From UBA10205 sp964373815 (lineage in GTDB: Archaea > Iainarchaeota > Iainarchaeia > Iainarchaeales > Iainarchaeaceae): DNA of 64,000 nucleotides. Each line of letters starts with the position of its first letter. The stretch's first letter is position 1. Position numbers and translations under genes: made by a program. The stretch is taken from positions 1 to 64,000 of the forward strand of contig CAYJWI010000002.1 in the NCBI GenBank assembly GCA_964373815.1, in the 5' to 3' direction. Shown here in pieces: positions 1 through 7,305 of the stretch. The notes beneath the pieces were generated by a model. The model was not told where the DNA came from, ran no database searches, and worked only from the letters and a program-made list of their open reading frames with translations.

Positions 1-84
1 CTATACGGCCGATTCAACTGCGGGCGCAAAGGCGCCCCATCGCAGTATTCTCGGCCCCAATGTTAATGAAACCGATAAGATTGG

Positions 85-267
85 CTAGTCGAAAAATCGC
101 CTATTCGCAGGCCGGAGAAAATTATCAACATCTTGCGGATAGTAATCGTAAGCGCCATTTTTGTACTTGCCGACGGTCTGGCCGACCATGAAGTCCTCGA
201 ACTCTTTCCAGCGGTTCTTGCCGATGACTTTTATCACTTCGGATTTTCTCAACAAAAACACCTGCAC
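85..267 (-). CDS. Small conserved-looking hypothetical protein (60 aa)
   Basis: This is a short charged protein opening with a GTG codon; an in-frame stop lies just upstream. The middle holds an aromatic pattern (NRWKEFEDFMVGQTVGKY) followed by DYYPQDVDNFLR. It reads like a genuine small globular protein, resembling short archaeal hypotheticals with a GQT...DYY...FLR layout. I do not know a function. It is transcribed away from the Fic gene, and the repeats at 312-368 lie between the two, so one operator could affect both. Bases 1-84 hold nothing I can interpret. Confidence 0.5.
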   Translation of the reverse strand: MQVFLLRKSEVIKVIGKNRWKEFEDFMVGQTVGKYKNGAYDYYPQDVDNFLRPANRRFFD

Positions 268-311
268 AGACTATCCGACACAACCCTAATCCGTGATGGC
301 CCTCTCCCAGC

Positions 312-368
312 TTGTATTACTCACTACTTTGTATTACTCATCTGTTTTTAAATATTTATGAGTAATAC
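312..368 (+). promoter_or_regulatory. Fic promoter with operator-like repeats
   Basis: TTGTATTACTCA occurs at 312-323 and again at 329-340. The second copy forms a perfect 11-base inverted repeat with ATGAGTAATAC (358-368). The two arms flank an AT-rich TATA region (TTTTTAAATATTTA, about 345-357), and the Fic start codon follows at 375. A dimeric regulator bound here would cover the TATA box, so repression is the simplest reading. The regulator is not identified. Confidence 0.6.
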
Positions 369-374
369 ACTAGT

Positions 375-1322
375 ATGGCATATTTGGCAAAATTCAAGAG
401 AAATGGCAAGACATACTTTTATGTTGCCGAGAACATAGCCCTTGGCGGGGGAAAAAGAAGGCAAATAAGAGAGTATATAGGCGACAGACAGCCTTCAGAG
501 TCAAAACTCCAAATTCTGATTGCAGAATTCGAAAAAAAAGCTGAAAAAGAAACTCTCAAACTCCACGGGCACCACTATCTCGCAAATGAGGAAATAAAGG
601 AAATTAACGAAATCAATACGGAGTTCTGGCAAAGATACAAAAAGTTGAACCAGACAGTGCAGGAGCAATTTGACCAGAATTTTGTAATGTCGTTTGTCTA
701 CAACACAAACTCTATAGAAGGTTCAACCCTCAGTCCAAAAGAGGTTGAACTCTTGCTGAGCGAGAACATTGCCCCTAACAAACCGCTTGACGATGTCCTT
801 GAAGCGAAAGCCGCACAGAAAACGCTGAACTTTGCCAAGGAATACAAGGGAGAATTCACGCAGGAATTCATACAGCAAATCCACGAAACGTACTTCAAGG
901 ACACTAAACCAGGAATTGCAGGAAAATACAAGACCCACCAAAACATGATTAGGGGCTCGCACTTCGAAACCACGCCGCCACATCTCGTCATAACTGACAT
1001 GAAAAATTACATCGAAGAATACGGCGAACTGGGAAAAAAGCTCCACCCGCTAGAACTCGCTGCATGGGCACACTGGAAACTTGTGCACATCCACCCTTTT
1101 CAAGATGGAAACGGGAGAACCTCAAGAATCATAATGAACTTCATCCTGCACAGGAACGGATACGCAATGATAGACATCAAAACAAAGGAAAAAAAACAAT
1201 ATTTCAACGCGCTGGAAAAATGCAGCTACAACAACAATGGAAAAGCGCTCGCAACAAGGCTTGTGAGAAGGTTCAAGAAGCAGTACAAGAATGCGCTCAA
1301 GGAAGAAGGAGGAATTAGATGA
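375..1322 (+). CDS. Fic domain protein (probable AMP-transferase)
   Basis: Fic enzymes usually transfer AMP from ATP to hydroxyl groups on target proteins. The 315-residue protein has the full catalytic loop HIHPFQDGNGRTSR near residues 238-251, including the catalytic His and the phosphate-binding GNGR. The inhibitory motif [ST]xxxE[GN] appears as TNSIEG near residues 113-118, upstream of the Fic core, as in class II (self-inhibited) Fic proteins. The first ~100 residues are basic and may bind the target or nucleic acid. The stop codon overlaps the next gene by ATGA, so the two are translationally coupled. A toxin or signalling role is inference; the substrate is unknown. Confidence 0.9.
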   Translation: MAYLAKFKRNGKTYFYVAENIALGGGKRRQIREYIGDRQPSESKLQILIAEFEKKAEKETLKLHGHHYLANEEIKEINEINTEFWQRYKKLNQTVQEQFDQNFVMSFVYNTNSIEGSTLSPKEVELLLSENIAPNKPLDDVLEAKAAQKTLNFAKEYKGEFTQEFIQQIHETYFKDTKPGIAGKYKTHQNMIRGSHFETTPPHLVITDMKNYIEEYGELGKKLHPLELAAWAHWKLVHIHPFQDGNGRTSRIIMNFILHRNGYAMIDIKTKEKKQYFNALEKCSYNNNGKALATRLVRRFKKQYKNALKEEGGIR

Positions 1323-2173
1323 CATTTGTCAATACTTTACCGTACGTTAGCAGCCCTATTGAGGAATTTTCGAACTTTAAATTTGTGAACTGGGAAAAAG
1401 ACATTTATCCAAAGTTTAAGGGGGGAGTAAAGAAAGAAGAAACAGACTTTTTCCTTAATCTAGTTACCAGTAATAAGCTGAGAAGCATAATAGATTTTGG
1501 CGTTGGCGGAGGAACAGAATTAAGCAGCATCATCGAAGGCCTTAAACAAAGAAAATATGTGATTGACAGTGCAGAAGCAAATGAAGTCAATGAGAATTTT
1601 ATAAACCAGGCTTCAAAACTATTTAGGAGCAAAAATCAAGACACTATTATTCACAAGGCCAACTGGCTTGATCTTCCGAAAGCTGAGCCGGATTACACGC
1701 ATGTTTTTGATTTCGGTTTTCTTACCGGAAACTCCTTGACTTATATAGGCGGCGGTACCCGTGAGTACACAAAGAAGGCACAGCAGATTGTGGTAAGCAA
1801 GTTCGCCCAGCTCCTCAAAAAAGACGGCTGCCTGTTCATCGATACAAGAAACTATGATTACATAAAATCGCTGATGAACCTGCCAAAAGAAGAAATATTC
1901 GAGAATTTCACCTTCGACTACTCCGTTTATTATCACGGCTTTCAGGAAAAAGTCTTGGTTTTCCCGGCATACATCAGCGACACCGTTGTGGTGTTGCATT
2001 ATTATGACAAGCAAGGGAAAAAATGGAGCAAACTTGACCTCTACCCAATTTACCAAGATGATATGATTGAAATACTGAGTAAGGATTTTGTAATTGAAAA
2101 AGTTTACCACGATTTCAGGGAAGAAAATAAAGAAAAAAGCCTATTCGTGCAATATCTCGCAAGAAGAAAATGA
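1319..2173 (+). CDS. SAM-dependent methyltransferase-like protein
   Basis: This 284-residue protein has a glycine-rich SAM-binding motif I (IIDFGVGGGTELSSI, near residues 57-71) after a long N-terminal extension. An acidic stretch follows about 25 residues later, where Rossmann methyltransferases bind the ribose. A later segment (LLKKDGCLFIDTRNYDY) resembles the usual 'LkpGG.l' region. It is coupled to the Fic gene by an ATGA overlap, so the two probably act together. Base composition is AT-richer than the core genes downstream, which fits an acquired cassette. Substrate unknown. Confidence 0.7.
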   Translation: MTFVNTLPYVSSPIEEFSNFKFVNWEKDIYPKFKGGVKKEETDFFLNLVTSNKLRSIIDFGVGGGTELSSIIEGLKQRKYVIDSAEANEVNENFINQASKLFRSKNQDTIIHKANWLDLPKAEPDYTHVFDFGFLTGNSLTYIGGGTREYTKKAQQIVVSKFAQLLKKDGCLFIDTRNYDYIKSLMNLPKEEIFENFTFDYSVYYHGFQEKVLVFPAYISDTVVVLHYYDKQGKKWSKLDLYPIYQDDMIEILSKDFVIEKVYHDFREENKEKSLFVQYLARRK

Positions 2174-2185
2174 ACAAATCAACAA

Positions 2186-2201
2186 GCCGAAGAACTTCGG
2201 C
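2186..2201 (+). terminator. Hairpin after the Fic/methyltransferase operon
   Basis: GCCGAAG and CTTCGGC form a perfect palindrome 13 bases after the methyltransferase stop codon. The 3' side is not T-rich, so transcription-end function is uncertain. The remaining ~120 bases to the lonB stop contain a purine/pyrimidine mirror (GGGAAGGGG near 2269, CCCTTTCCC near 2299) but no gene. Confidence 0.35.
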
Positions 2202-2323
2202 GACCTTGCATTTCACTATGTTTTTTATTGAGTTCGCATGGTAAAAGAATATAGAATACATTTAAGGGAAGGGGAAGTTCAACACTAATCCACGAAGTCC
2301 CTTTCCCAGTTTTTACTAAAAAA

Positions 2324-3745
2324 TCAGTTCACTGCCGGCTTGCCCAAATCCTTCATTCCCCGCGGCAGCTCTATTTTCATGAGCTTCTTGAGGCTTGAAA
2401 TCAGCTTTGTTTTCTTCTCGCCCTTAACGAACGCGTTTTCCAAAACCTCGGAGAGGTCGTTTACAGGAATAATCCTTATCTTCTTCATTTCCTCATCCTG
2501 CAAAACGACGTCCTGCATGTTCGAACTTGGAATTATGACTTCAATAAAGCCTGCCTTTATCGCGGCTGAAACCTTTGCGCTCACGCCGCCAACCGGGAGC
2601 ACTTCGCCGCGCACGCTAAGAGAGCCTGTCATTGCAAGGTTCTGCTTCACTGGAATGCCTTCAAGCGCTGAAACGACCGCTGTGGCAACGCTCACGGATG
2701 CGGAATCCCCTTCAACCCCGCTGTAGGATTGCAAAAATTGTATGTGCAAATCCTGCCTCGAGATGTCCTTGCCTGAAAGCTTCTTTATTATCGCTGCAAC
2801 GTTCTGCACGGCTTCCTTTGCTATTTCCCCGAGCTTGCCTGTTGCAATGAGCTTTCCTTCGGAACTTGATTGTGCGGGCGCGATTTCGGCTTCAATCGGC
2901 ATCACTAAGCCGGCGTCGCCATCCGCCATCACGGCAAGGCCGTTTACCCTGCCGATTGCAGAGCCTTCATAGAGGTAAACCTCGTAATCCTTCTTCTCAT
3001 CTATAATCTTGCCAACCATCTGCTGCTCGAGGGTTTTAGCGCTCATCCTCGCCTCTATTATGTCCTGCCTTAGAACCAGCTTGTGGCCCTTCTCCTTTGC
3101 GATATCACCAGCAGCCCTCACAAGGCCACCAAGGTCCCTCAATTTTAGTGTGAGCTTGCTCTTCCTGCCAGCGCGCCTGCGGCCTTCGAAAATTATCTCC
3201 TTCACGGCATCCATCGCGAAATGCGGGATCTTGCCATCGTTCGTGACTTCCTGCGCAACGAACTGGACTATCTTGTTGCGGTTCTCCTCAGTGTCCTCCA
3301 TGTCAAGGTTCATGTAAATTTCGTAACCATAACCGCGGATCCTGCTCCTCAATGCCGGGTGAACCCTTTCAAGGTCCTCATAATTCCCCGCCGCAACAAG
3401 CACGAAATCGCAGGGAATCGGCTCTGTGCGCGTCATCGCACCGGAACTCATCTCGCTCTGTCCTGTGATGGGGTACTTTTTTTCCTGCATCGCGGTGAGC
3501 AGTTCCTGCTGGGATTTCATTGAAAGCGTCGCAATCTCGTCGAGGAACAATACGCCTCCCGAGGCGCGGTGGATCATCCCCGGCTCGACCCTCAAATGCG
3601 CAGGGGTGCCGAGGCCGCCCGAGTTATGCACCAGAATGCCCTCAACAAACAGGTTTCCGGTTTCGGTAGTGACATTGTAAACGTGGCCTTTGAATGGGCG
3701 CTTCTGGACTAAGGAAACAGGCTCTTCTTTTGCTTTGAAATCCAT
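2324..3745 (-). CDS. lonB: LonB protease C-terminal half with intein C-fragment (split intein)
   Basis: Residues 1-41 are an intein C-terminal fragment: block F (GHVYNVTTETGNLFVEG) and block G ending LVHN, followed by Ser+1. From Ser42 the protein is archaeal LonB continuing at SGGLGTPAH: Walker B (VLFLDEIATL, ~65-74), the AAA lid, then the Lon protease domain with catalytic Ser348 (EGDSAS) and Lys391 (GGVSAK). There is no Walker A; it lies in the gene at 6273-7286. Trans-splicing would join the N-extein (206 aa) to this C-extein (432 aa), giving 638 residues, normal for LonB. An upstream TATA region (about 3758-3774) puts the expected transcript start at or near the ATG. Proteolysis by the membrane-anchored LonB ring is family knowledge; splicing is inferred. 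Confidence 0.93.
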   Translation of the reverse strand: MDFKAKEEPVSLVQKRPFKGHVYNVTTETGNLFVEGILVHNSGGLGTPAHLRVEPGMIHRASGGVLFLDEIATLSMKSQQELLTAMQEKKYPITGQSEMSSGAMTRTEPIPCDFVLVAAGNYEDLERVHPALRSRIRGYGYEIYMNLDMEDTEENRNKIVQFVAQEVTNDGKIPHFAMDAVKEIIFEGRRRAGRKSKLTLKLRDLGGLVRAAGDIAKEKGHKLVLRQDIIEARMSAKTLEQQMVGKIIDEKKDYEVYLYEGSAIGRVNGLAVMADGDAGLVMPIEAEIAPAQSSSEGKLIATGKLGEIAKEAVQNVAAIIKKLSGKDISRQDLHIQFLQSYSGVEGDSASVSVATAVVSALEGIPVKQNLAMTGSLSVRGEVLPVGGVSAKVSAAIKAGFIEVIIPSSNMQDVVLQDEEMKKIRIIPVNDLSEVLENAFVKGEKKTKLISSLKKLMKIELPRGMKDLGKPAVN

Positions 3746-3757
3746 AATACACTAATG

Positions 3758-3774
3758 ATTATAAAATTATTAAA
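3758..3774 (-). promoter_or_regulatory. Promoter of the lonB C-half gene
   Basis: On the minus strand the region reads TTTAATAATTTTATAAT. Its upstream part is centred about 26 bases before the ATG at 3745, the spacing expected for a leaderless archaeal transcript. The C-half therefore has its own promoter and does not depend on read-through from the N-half. Confidence 0.55.
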
Positions 3775-3806
3775 TAGGGCGCATTGACTGCTAATCTGGC
3801 GGAAAT

Positions 3807-3935
3807 TCAGTCAACTGCAGTCAAAAAGTTATAGGAGTATATGAGCCAAAGGGCAAAGCCGTATATGTGGAATGCCAAATAGGCGAAAAACAGGGCAAGA
3901 ACCGCCGCTGAAATTATTTTAAAAATTAGCCTCAT
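3807..3935 (-). CDS. 42-residue single-pass membrane protein
   Basis: This small gene starts at ATG 3935, overlapping the stop of the upstream phospholipase-like gene by ATGA, which strongly supports translation. The product begins MRLIFKIISAAVLALFFAYL and stays hydrophobic and aromatic through about residue 38, enough for one long or two short membrane segments. No homologue is recognised. It may assist or anchor the product of 3932-4615. It lies inside the gap between the two lonB halves. Confidence 0.6.
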   Translation of the reverse strand: MRLIFKIISAAVLALFFAYLAFHIYGFALWLIYSYNFLTAVD

Positions 3936-4615
3936 AAATATCCCTCCAAAGACCCAATGCATTTTTCCACTGATGCTCTTTTGAAATCTTTTAGGAAGGA
4001 TGTAAGTGGAGGGATTTGGTCTGCCAATTTTTGGATAAAACTTTCGTCGAAGTTGCCCGGAAGAAGGTTGAACACATTGAACCTATCTAATCCTGGCTCC
4101 CTAATGTAGGCTGCAGCCACAATTTTATAGTTTCCAATATCGCTTTGAGTAAAACCAAGTTTGGCTAAAATGGAAGTATCATTGGCTCTTAAGATGTTGC
4201 CTGCGCATTCAAATGGGAAGAGCCAATCCGCCTCGCCCTGGAAATAATCGTCCACTGCAAGGTATAAGGAATATTTCTGGATTGGGTCATTTGCGTTAAT
4301 GCCGTAATTCTCATAGATGCTTTCCCCCATTGCGCCGTTGTCGTTAGCCCATGTGCTATCGGCAATCAAGTGCGTTTCATAACCTGCGATGAATGGCATG
4401 GAAGTGCTACTGATTTTCAATGCCTCGAAAATCGATTTTTCTCCCCAAGGCCTGTGCGTGATGTCCCTTCCTGAATTGTTTATGTACCTTATGTCTGGAG
4501 CGATTGCACCAAAAAAATAGTCATCGATGTTTTCATAGCTGGAAATGAAGCCGCGCTTGGAAAGTTTTTGCAGGACAAGGTTTGCAATCCACACGTGGGC
4601 AAATAAGCCAGCCAT
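3932..4615 (-). CDS. Zinc-dependent phospholipase C-like protein
   Basis: The N-terminus MAGLFAHVWIANLVLQKL resembles the start of the Zn-dependent PLC / S1-P1 nuclease-like fold, in which the early residues and several His/Asp residues bind zinc. Further matching parts are FFGAIAPDIRY, THRP and a GYETHLIADSTW segment, the usual placement of metal ligands. No signal peptide is seen. ATG 4615 is preferred to 4630 because a TATA box (minus strand, 4637-4648) lies about 27 bases upstream. Substrate is unknown; related archaeal proteins are annotated only by fold. The gene is cargo between the lonB halves and is coupled to the 42-residue membrane protein. Confidence 0.7.
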   Translation of the reverse strand: MAGLFAHVWIANLVLQKLSKRGFISSYENIDDYFFGAIAPDIRYINNSGRDITHRPWGEKSIFEALKISSTSMPFIAGYETHLIADSTWANDNGAMGESIYENYGINANDPIQKYSLYLAVDDYFQGEADWLFPFECAGNILRANDTSILAKLGFTQSDIGNYKIVAAAYIREPGLDRFNVFNLLPGNFDESFIQKLADQIPPLTSFLKDFKRASVEKCIGSLEGYL

Positions 4616-4636
4616 AAGAGACACTCCCATTAAAGG

Positions 4637-4648
4637 AATTATAATTCT
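4637..4648 (-). promoter_or_regulatory. TATA box of the phospholipase-like gene
   Basis: The minus strand reads GAATTATAATTC, a TATA-like palindrome centred about 27 bases before ATG 4615. Between it and the endonuclease stop (4754) I see only a possible 15-codon ORF that I do not call. Confidence 0.45.
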
Positions 4649-4753
4649 TTGTAGTACAATCTGTCATTTTGAGAGGATGTTGCGAAAAGGTTTTCTTTAC
4701 ATTCTTGCAATTATATGTCGGCGATTTTCACTTGTTGTAGCCATAATAACCAC

Positions 4754-5893
4754 CTATTTCTCATGCTTTTCTTTTATCGATTTTTCCAGAACCCCTGACG
4801 GGTTGAAATCGGGGTTGTTGTTACGTTCCCTGACAGCTAATTTTATTACCTCGCCCATTCTTTCCTTTTTGTCGAGGGCATAGCGCAGCAGAAACTGCTT
4901 GTCGAAGTCTAGCACTGTGCCGAAGTTTGTTCTGATGAATATCCTGTAGCTGGCGGTGAAAGCTCCGTCCTTGCGGTGCCTGCCTGCAGAACTGTTTTTG
5001 TTGATGTTGCCGGTTGTTTCTGTACCAACGGATTCGAGCAACGCCTCCATGCTTTTCAAAAATTCCCTGTGCTCATTTTCCAAAAATTCAATTTTTGAGA
5101 GGCCGATTGAGAAATCTTTGAATGGGAACCGCCCTTTACTTGGGTTGTGCCGCACGACGGAAACTTCCGAGGCAAGAAAGCCATCAAGAAAAGAGACTCT
5201 AAATTTTTTAGGGAGGGCAATGAGCCATTTTGGCAAAGAATACGGTATTGTTACCTTGTCCCCGACAGGCGCGCCAAGGGCCGCGAAGAACCTGACAACG
5301 GCGCGGTCATAGCACCTGATGTTGTAGGAAGCCCCATACTCCCCGCCTTGAATAATCTGCGTCTTTCCATTTGCTGAAGGAAATATTCTAAGCAAGTCCG
5401 AGTGCCACAAATCAACATCGTTCTTATCTGAGGAGATGAATGCAACCGTGTTGTAGCGCACATCAATGCCGCCATCGCCAAACAAGGTGCCGAGAATATT
5501 GAAAATTATTTCGGAATCCTTATGGCTTTCAAAAAATGGCAGCAAGCCGGCGCTTTTCAATTTCTCAACGACTTTTAGCGGCAGCGGAACCGCGCGCTTC
5601 TCCCCCTTGGTGTGCCACCATCTTGTGCTTCCGTTGCTGATGCCCAAGGCTTTTGCGGCTTTCTTGTACCCTATTGTGGGATTGTCGCTGACGAGTTTTA
5701 GATATTCTGCATATTTTTTGCAGGAAAACTGGTCGTCCGCAGAATATGTGTTGATTATGTCCTGCTCCGTGATTATCGGGTTCATTGCTGGCGCCTCCGT
5801 TGTAGAAGCAGGTGAGTTTCTGGCGCCCGCAGAAACATCTTGCCCTTCCAAGCCTTTATATCCGTTTGCAGGGTTCGGTGCCGGTGCGCTCAT
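4754..5893 (-). CDS. Free-standing LAGLIDADG homing endonuclease
   Basis: The 379-residue protein carries two LAGLIDADG-type helices: LGTLFGDGG at residues 134-142 (acidic residue Asp140) and SFLDGFLASE at 234-243 (acidic residue Glu243). Two motifs in one chain indicate a monomeric double-strand endonuclease of the intein/intron type. Residues ~74-115 (YKKAAKALGISNGSTRWWH) look like a helix-turn-helix DNA-binding extension. There are no splicing motifs. The ATG overlaps the stop of the upstream 48-residue ORF (ATGA), and a GGTGAT element precedes it. It sits between the two halves of the lonB split intein, whose halves lack an endonuclease, so it is probably the displaced homing partner aimed at intein-free lonB. 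The target is inference. Confidence 0.88.
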   Translation of the reverse strand: MSAPAPNPANGYKGLEGQDVSAGARNSPASTTEAPAMNPIITEQDIINTYSADDQFSCKKYAEYLKLVSDNPTIGYKKAAKALGISNGSTRWWHTKGEKRAVPLPLKVVEKLKSAGLLPFFESHKDSEIIFNILGTLFGDGGIDVRYNTVAFISSDKNDVDLWHSDLLRIFPSANGKTQIIQGGEYGASYNIRCYDRAVVRFFAALGAPVGDKVTIPYSLPKWLIALPKKFRVSFLDGFLASEVSVVRHNPSKGRFPFKDFSIGLSKIEFLENEHREFLKSMEALLESVGTETTGNINKNSSAGRHRKDGAFTASYRIFIRTNFGTVLDFDKQFLLRYALDKKERMGEVIKLAVRERNNNPDFNPSGVLEKSIKEKHEK

Positions 5894-6036
5894 TGTTCAT
5901 CACCGCCTTCTGAAAAATTTTCCAGAATCCAGATCTCCCTGTCTGTTAGCTCCCCGCCATTTTCGGCTATGAGCAATGCATTTATGAGTTCCTCTCCTGT
6001 CGGGAGAAGTATTTTGTATTCTTTCAAAAACCCCAT
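5890..6036 (-). CDS. 48-residue protein coupled to the homing endonuclease
   Basis: ATG 6036 is chosen over an upstream in-frame ATG at 6096 because a perfect Shine-Dalgarno sequence (GGAGGTGG, minus strand, 6049-6042) sits 5 bases before it. The product is short and acidic, beginning MGFLKEYKILLPTGEEL and ending ENFSEGGDEQ, with no recognised domain. Its stop overlaps the endonuclease start. It could be a leader peptide that sets endonuclease translation, or a small partner protein. Part of its 5' region is repeated in inverted form at about 6165-6231. Confidence 0.55.
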   Translation of the reverse strand: MGFLKEYKILLPTGEELINALLIAENGGELTDREIWILENFSEGGDEQ

Positions 6037-6041
6037 TCGAG

Positions 6042-6186
6042 CCACCTCCGTTGAAAGGAATTTTTTCCAGAGGCTTTTTTGGCGCGGCGGAGGCATTAAA
6101 TCCTTTACACCAAAATTAGAGGTTTAGGCGTGTGAAGGTTTAAGCCGAACGCCGCGCGGCCGTAGGAAAAAATTCCGCGGAGGTGG
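6042..6186. repeat. Long imperfect inverted repeat beside the intein N-half
   Basis: The arm at 6042-6111 pairs with 6127-6186 around a ~15-base loop. Perfect blocks are CCACCTCCG (6042-6050) with CGGAGGTGG, GGAATTTTTTCC (6057-6068) with GGAAAAAATTCC (6165-6176), and GCGCGGCG (6082-6089) with CGCCGCGC. A looser block (TTAAATCCTTTACAC against GTGTGAAGGTTTAA) closes the centre. Similarity continues outward: the start of the 48-residue ORF resembles plus-strand 6187-6231. It looks like a decayed inverted duplication of the endonuclease-operon head. The space 6097-6272 has no other gene. Confidence 0.7.
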
Positions 6187-6272
6187 CGAGGGGTTTGAAA
6201 GAAAGAGTTCTCCCAGGAAGTAGGAATTGTTTTTGGTAGGCCGTGAAGTTCTGTAAAGCAGCCAACTAAAAT

Positions 6273-7286
6273 TTATTTCAAGACGGCCTTTGCAATTTCG
6301 GACTCGTACAATTTGATTATTTTCGAAGAAGCCGAAACCTTGCCCGCGTTTACATCGCCTTTTGAAGTGTAGACCGAATGCTCTGGGGTGAGCGAGATTT
6401 TCGCCGCGCCGCAGGCTATGTCAACGACTTCGGCATCGTAAGACCTCCTATTCATTGAGTAAATCCTTGTCCTGACGATTTTGCCATCCTTTGACCCATA
6501 AGTATAAACGGCCATTGAGGATGGGAAAACAATTGCCTCATAGCCCTTCTCGTGTTTTTCGACAAGTTCTGGGTGTTTTGAGGAGATATCCTTCCAAAGA
6601 TTCTCGAAAGTGATATTTTTTTCAACACCGCCAGAAATTGTTGTTAGTTTATTCACTGGACAAAGTGATTGCAACGGGTCATGCCTCACGTCCCCAAGCA
6701 GCGCTCCTGCGCGCGCGCCTGTCGCCTCGAAGAAAGGCGCGATTTTTTTGCCTGAATTGTTTACAAGGAGTTTTGGCGGCATCACAGTGCCTGTCTTAAC
6801 CCTCACCTGTGCTCCGAGGGCAAAGCCAATCATAAGCACTCCGCCAAGTATCAGCGTGGCGGCGTAAACGACATCCGGCATCAGCTTGAGTGTCCAGAGG
6901 ACGTATGTGAGCATGAACCAGCCCATCGGGAGTATCAGCCCTATCAGCCGCAGGTTATCGTCCTGCGCCCTTGCCTCAAGTCTTGACTGCTCCATTATGC
7001 GCTTGCCATCGCCGGCCTTCACGGTTTTCACGAATGGGTTGTTCGAGTCCTCTTCATTAGGGTAAATCAGCACATCGACAAGCCTTTGCACAGGCATTAT
7101 CTCCGACATCGCTTTGGCCAGCATGCTTTTGCCGGTTCCGGGAAGGCCTACAAGAAGGACATTTCTCCTCTGCACCGCCGCCTTTCTTATCAGCTCAACT
7201 GACCTATCCTGGCCCACAATCTGGTCGAGGAGAAGCTTTGGCACCGGGACCTCCTTGGTGGAAGAGGCTTTGAGGTAATCTGGCAT
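6273..7286 (-). CDS. lonB: LonB protease N-terminal half with intein N-fragment (split intein)
   Basis: From ATG 7286 the 337-residue product has LonB Walker A (GLPGTGKS, residues 47-54), two membrane helices (about 113-132 and 139-157) and the conserved run ending LLGDVRHDPLQ at 206. It then enters an intein N-fragment of 131 residues: block A-like SLCPVNKLTTISGG, and block B ISLTPEHSVYT with the TxxH motif (His97 of the intein). Starting the intein at this Ser and resuming at Ser+1 of the other half restores the family sequence DPLQ-SGGLGTPAH exactly. The ORF ends right after the intein fragment, with no endonuclease or C-terminal splice block. This half lacks Walker B and the protease, so it needs trans-splicing. 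Confidence 0.92.
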   Translation of the reverse strand: MPDYLKASSTKEVPVPKLLLDQIVGQDRSVELIRKAAVQRRNVLLVGLPGTGKSMLAKAMSEIMPVQRLVDVLIYPNEEDSNNPFVKTVKAGDGKRIMEQSRLEARAQDDNLRLIGLILPMGWFMLTYVLWTLKLMPDVVYAATLILGGVLMIGFALGAQVRVKTGTVMPPKLLVNNSGKKIAPFFEATGARAGALLGDVRHDPLQSLCPVNKLTTISGGVEKNITFENLWKDISSKHPELVEKHEKGYEAIVFPSSMAVYTYGSKDGKIVRTRIYSMNRRSYDAEVVDIACGAAKISLTPEHSVYTSKGDVNAGKVSASSKIIKLYESEIAKAVLK

Positions 7287-7305
7287 AATGTAATAATGAA
7301 AGAAG

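Noticed and set aside
4685..4735. Possible 15-codon ORF between endonuclease and phospholipase genes (minus strand)
   Set aside because: Too short to support; no conserved feature.
6609..6668. Intein starting at the Cys of SLCPVN instead of the Ser
   Set aside because: That choice would leave two extra residues in LonB after splicing; starting at Ser restores the family sequence exactly. Biochemistry would be needed to be certain.
2324..7286. LonB halves as simple pseudogene debris
   Set aside because: All catalytic motifs and splice blocks are intact, both halves have good promoters, no frameshifts are present, and the extein junction is exact.
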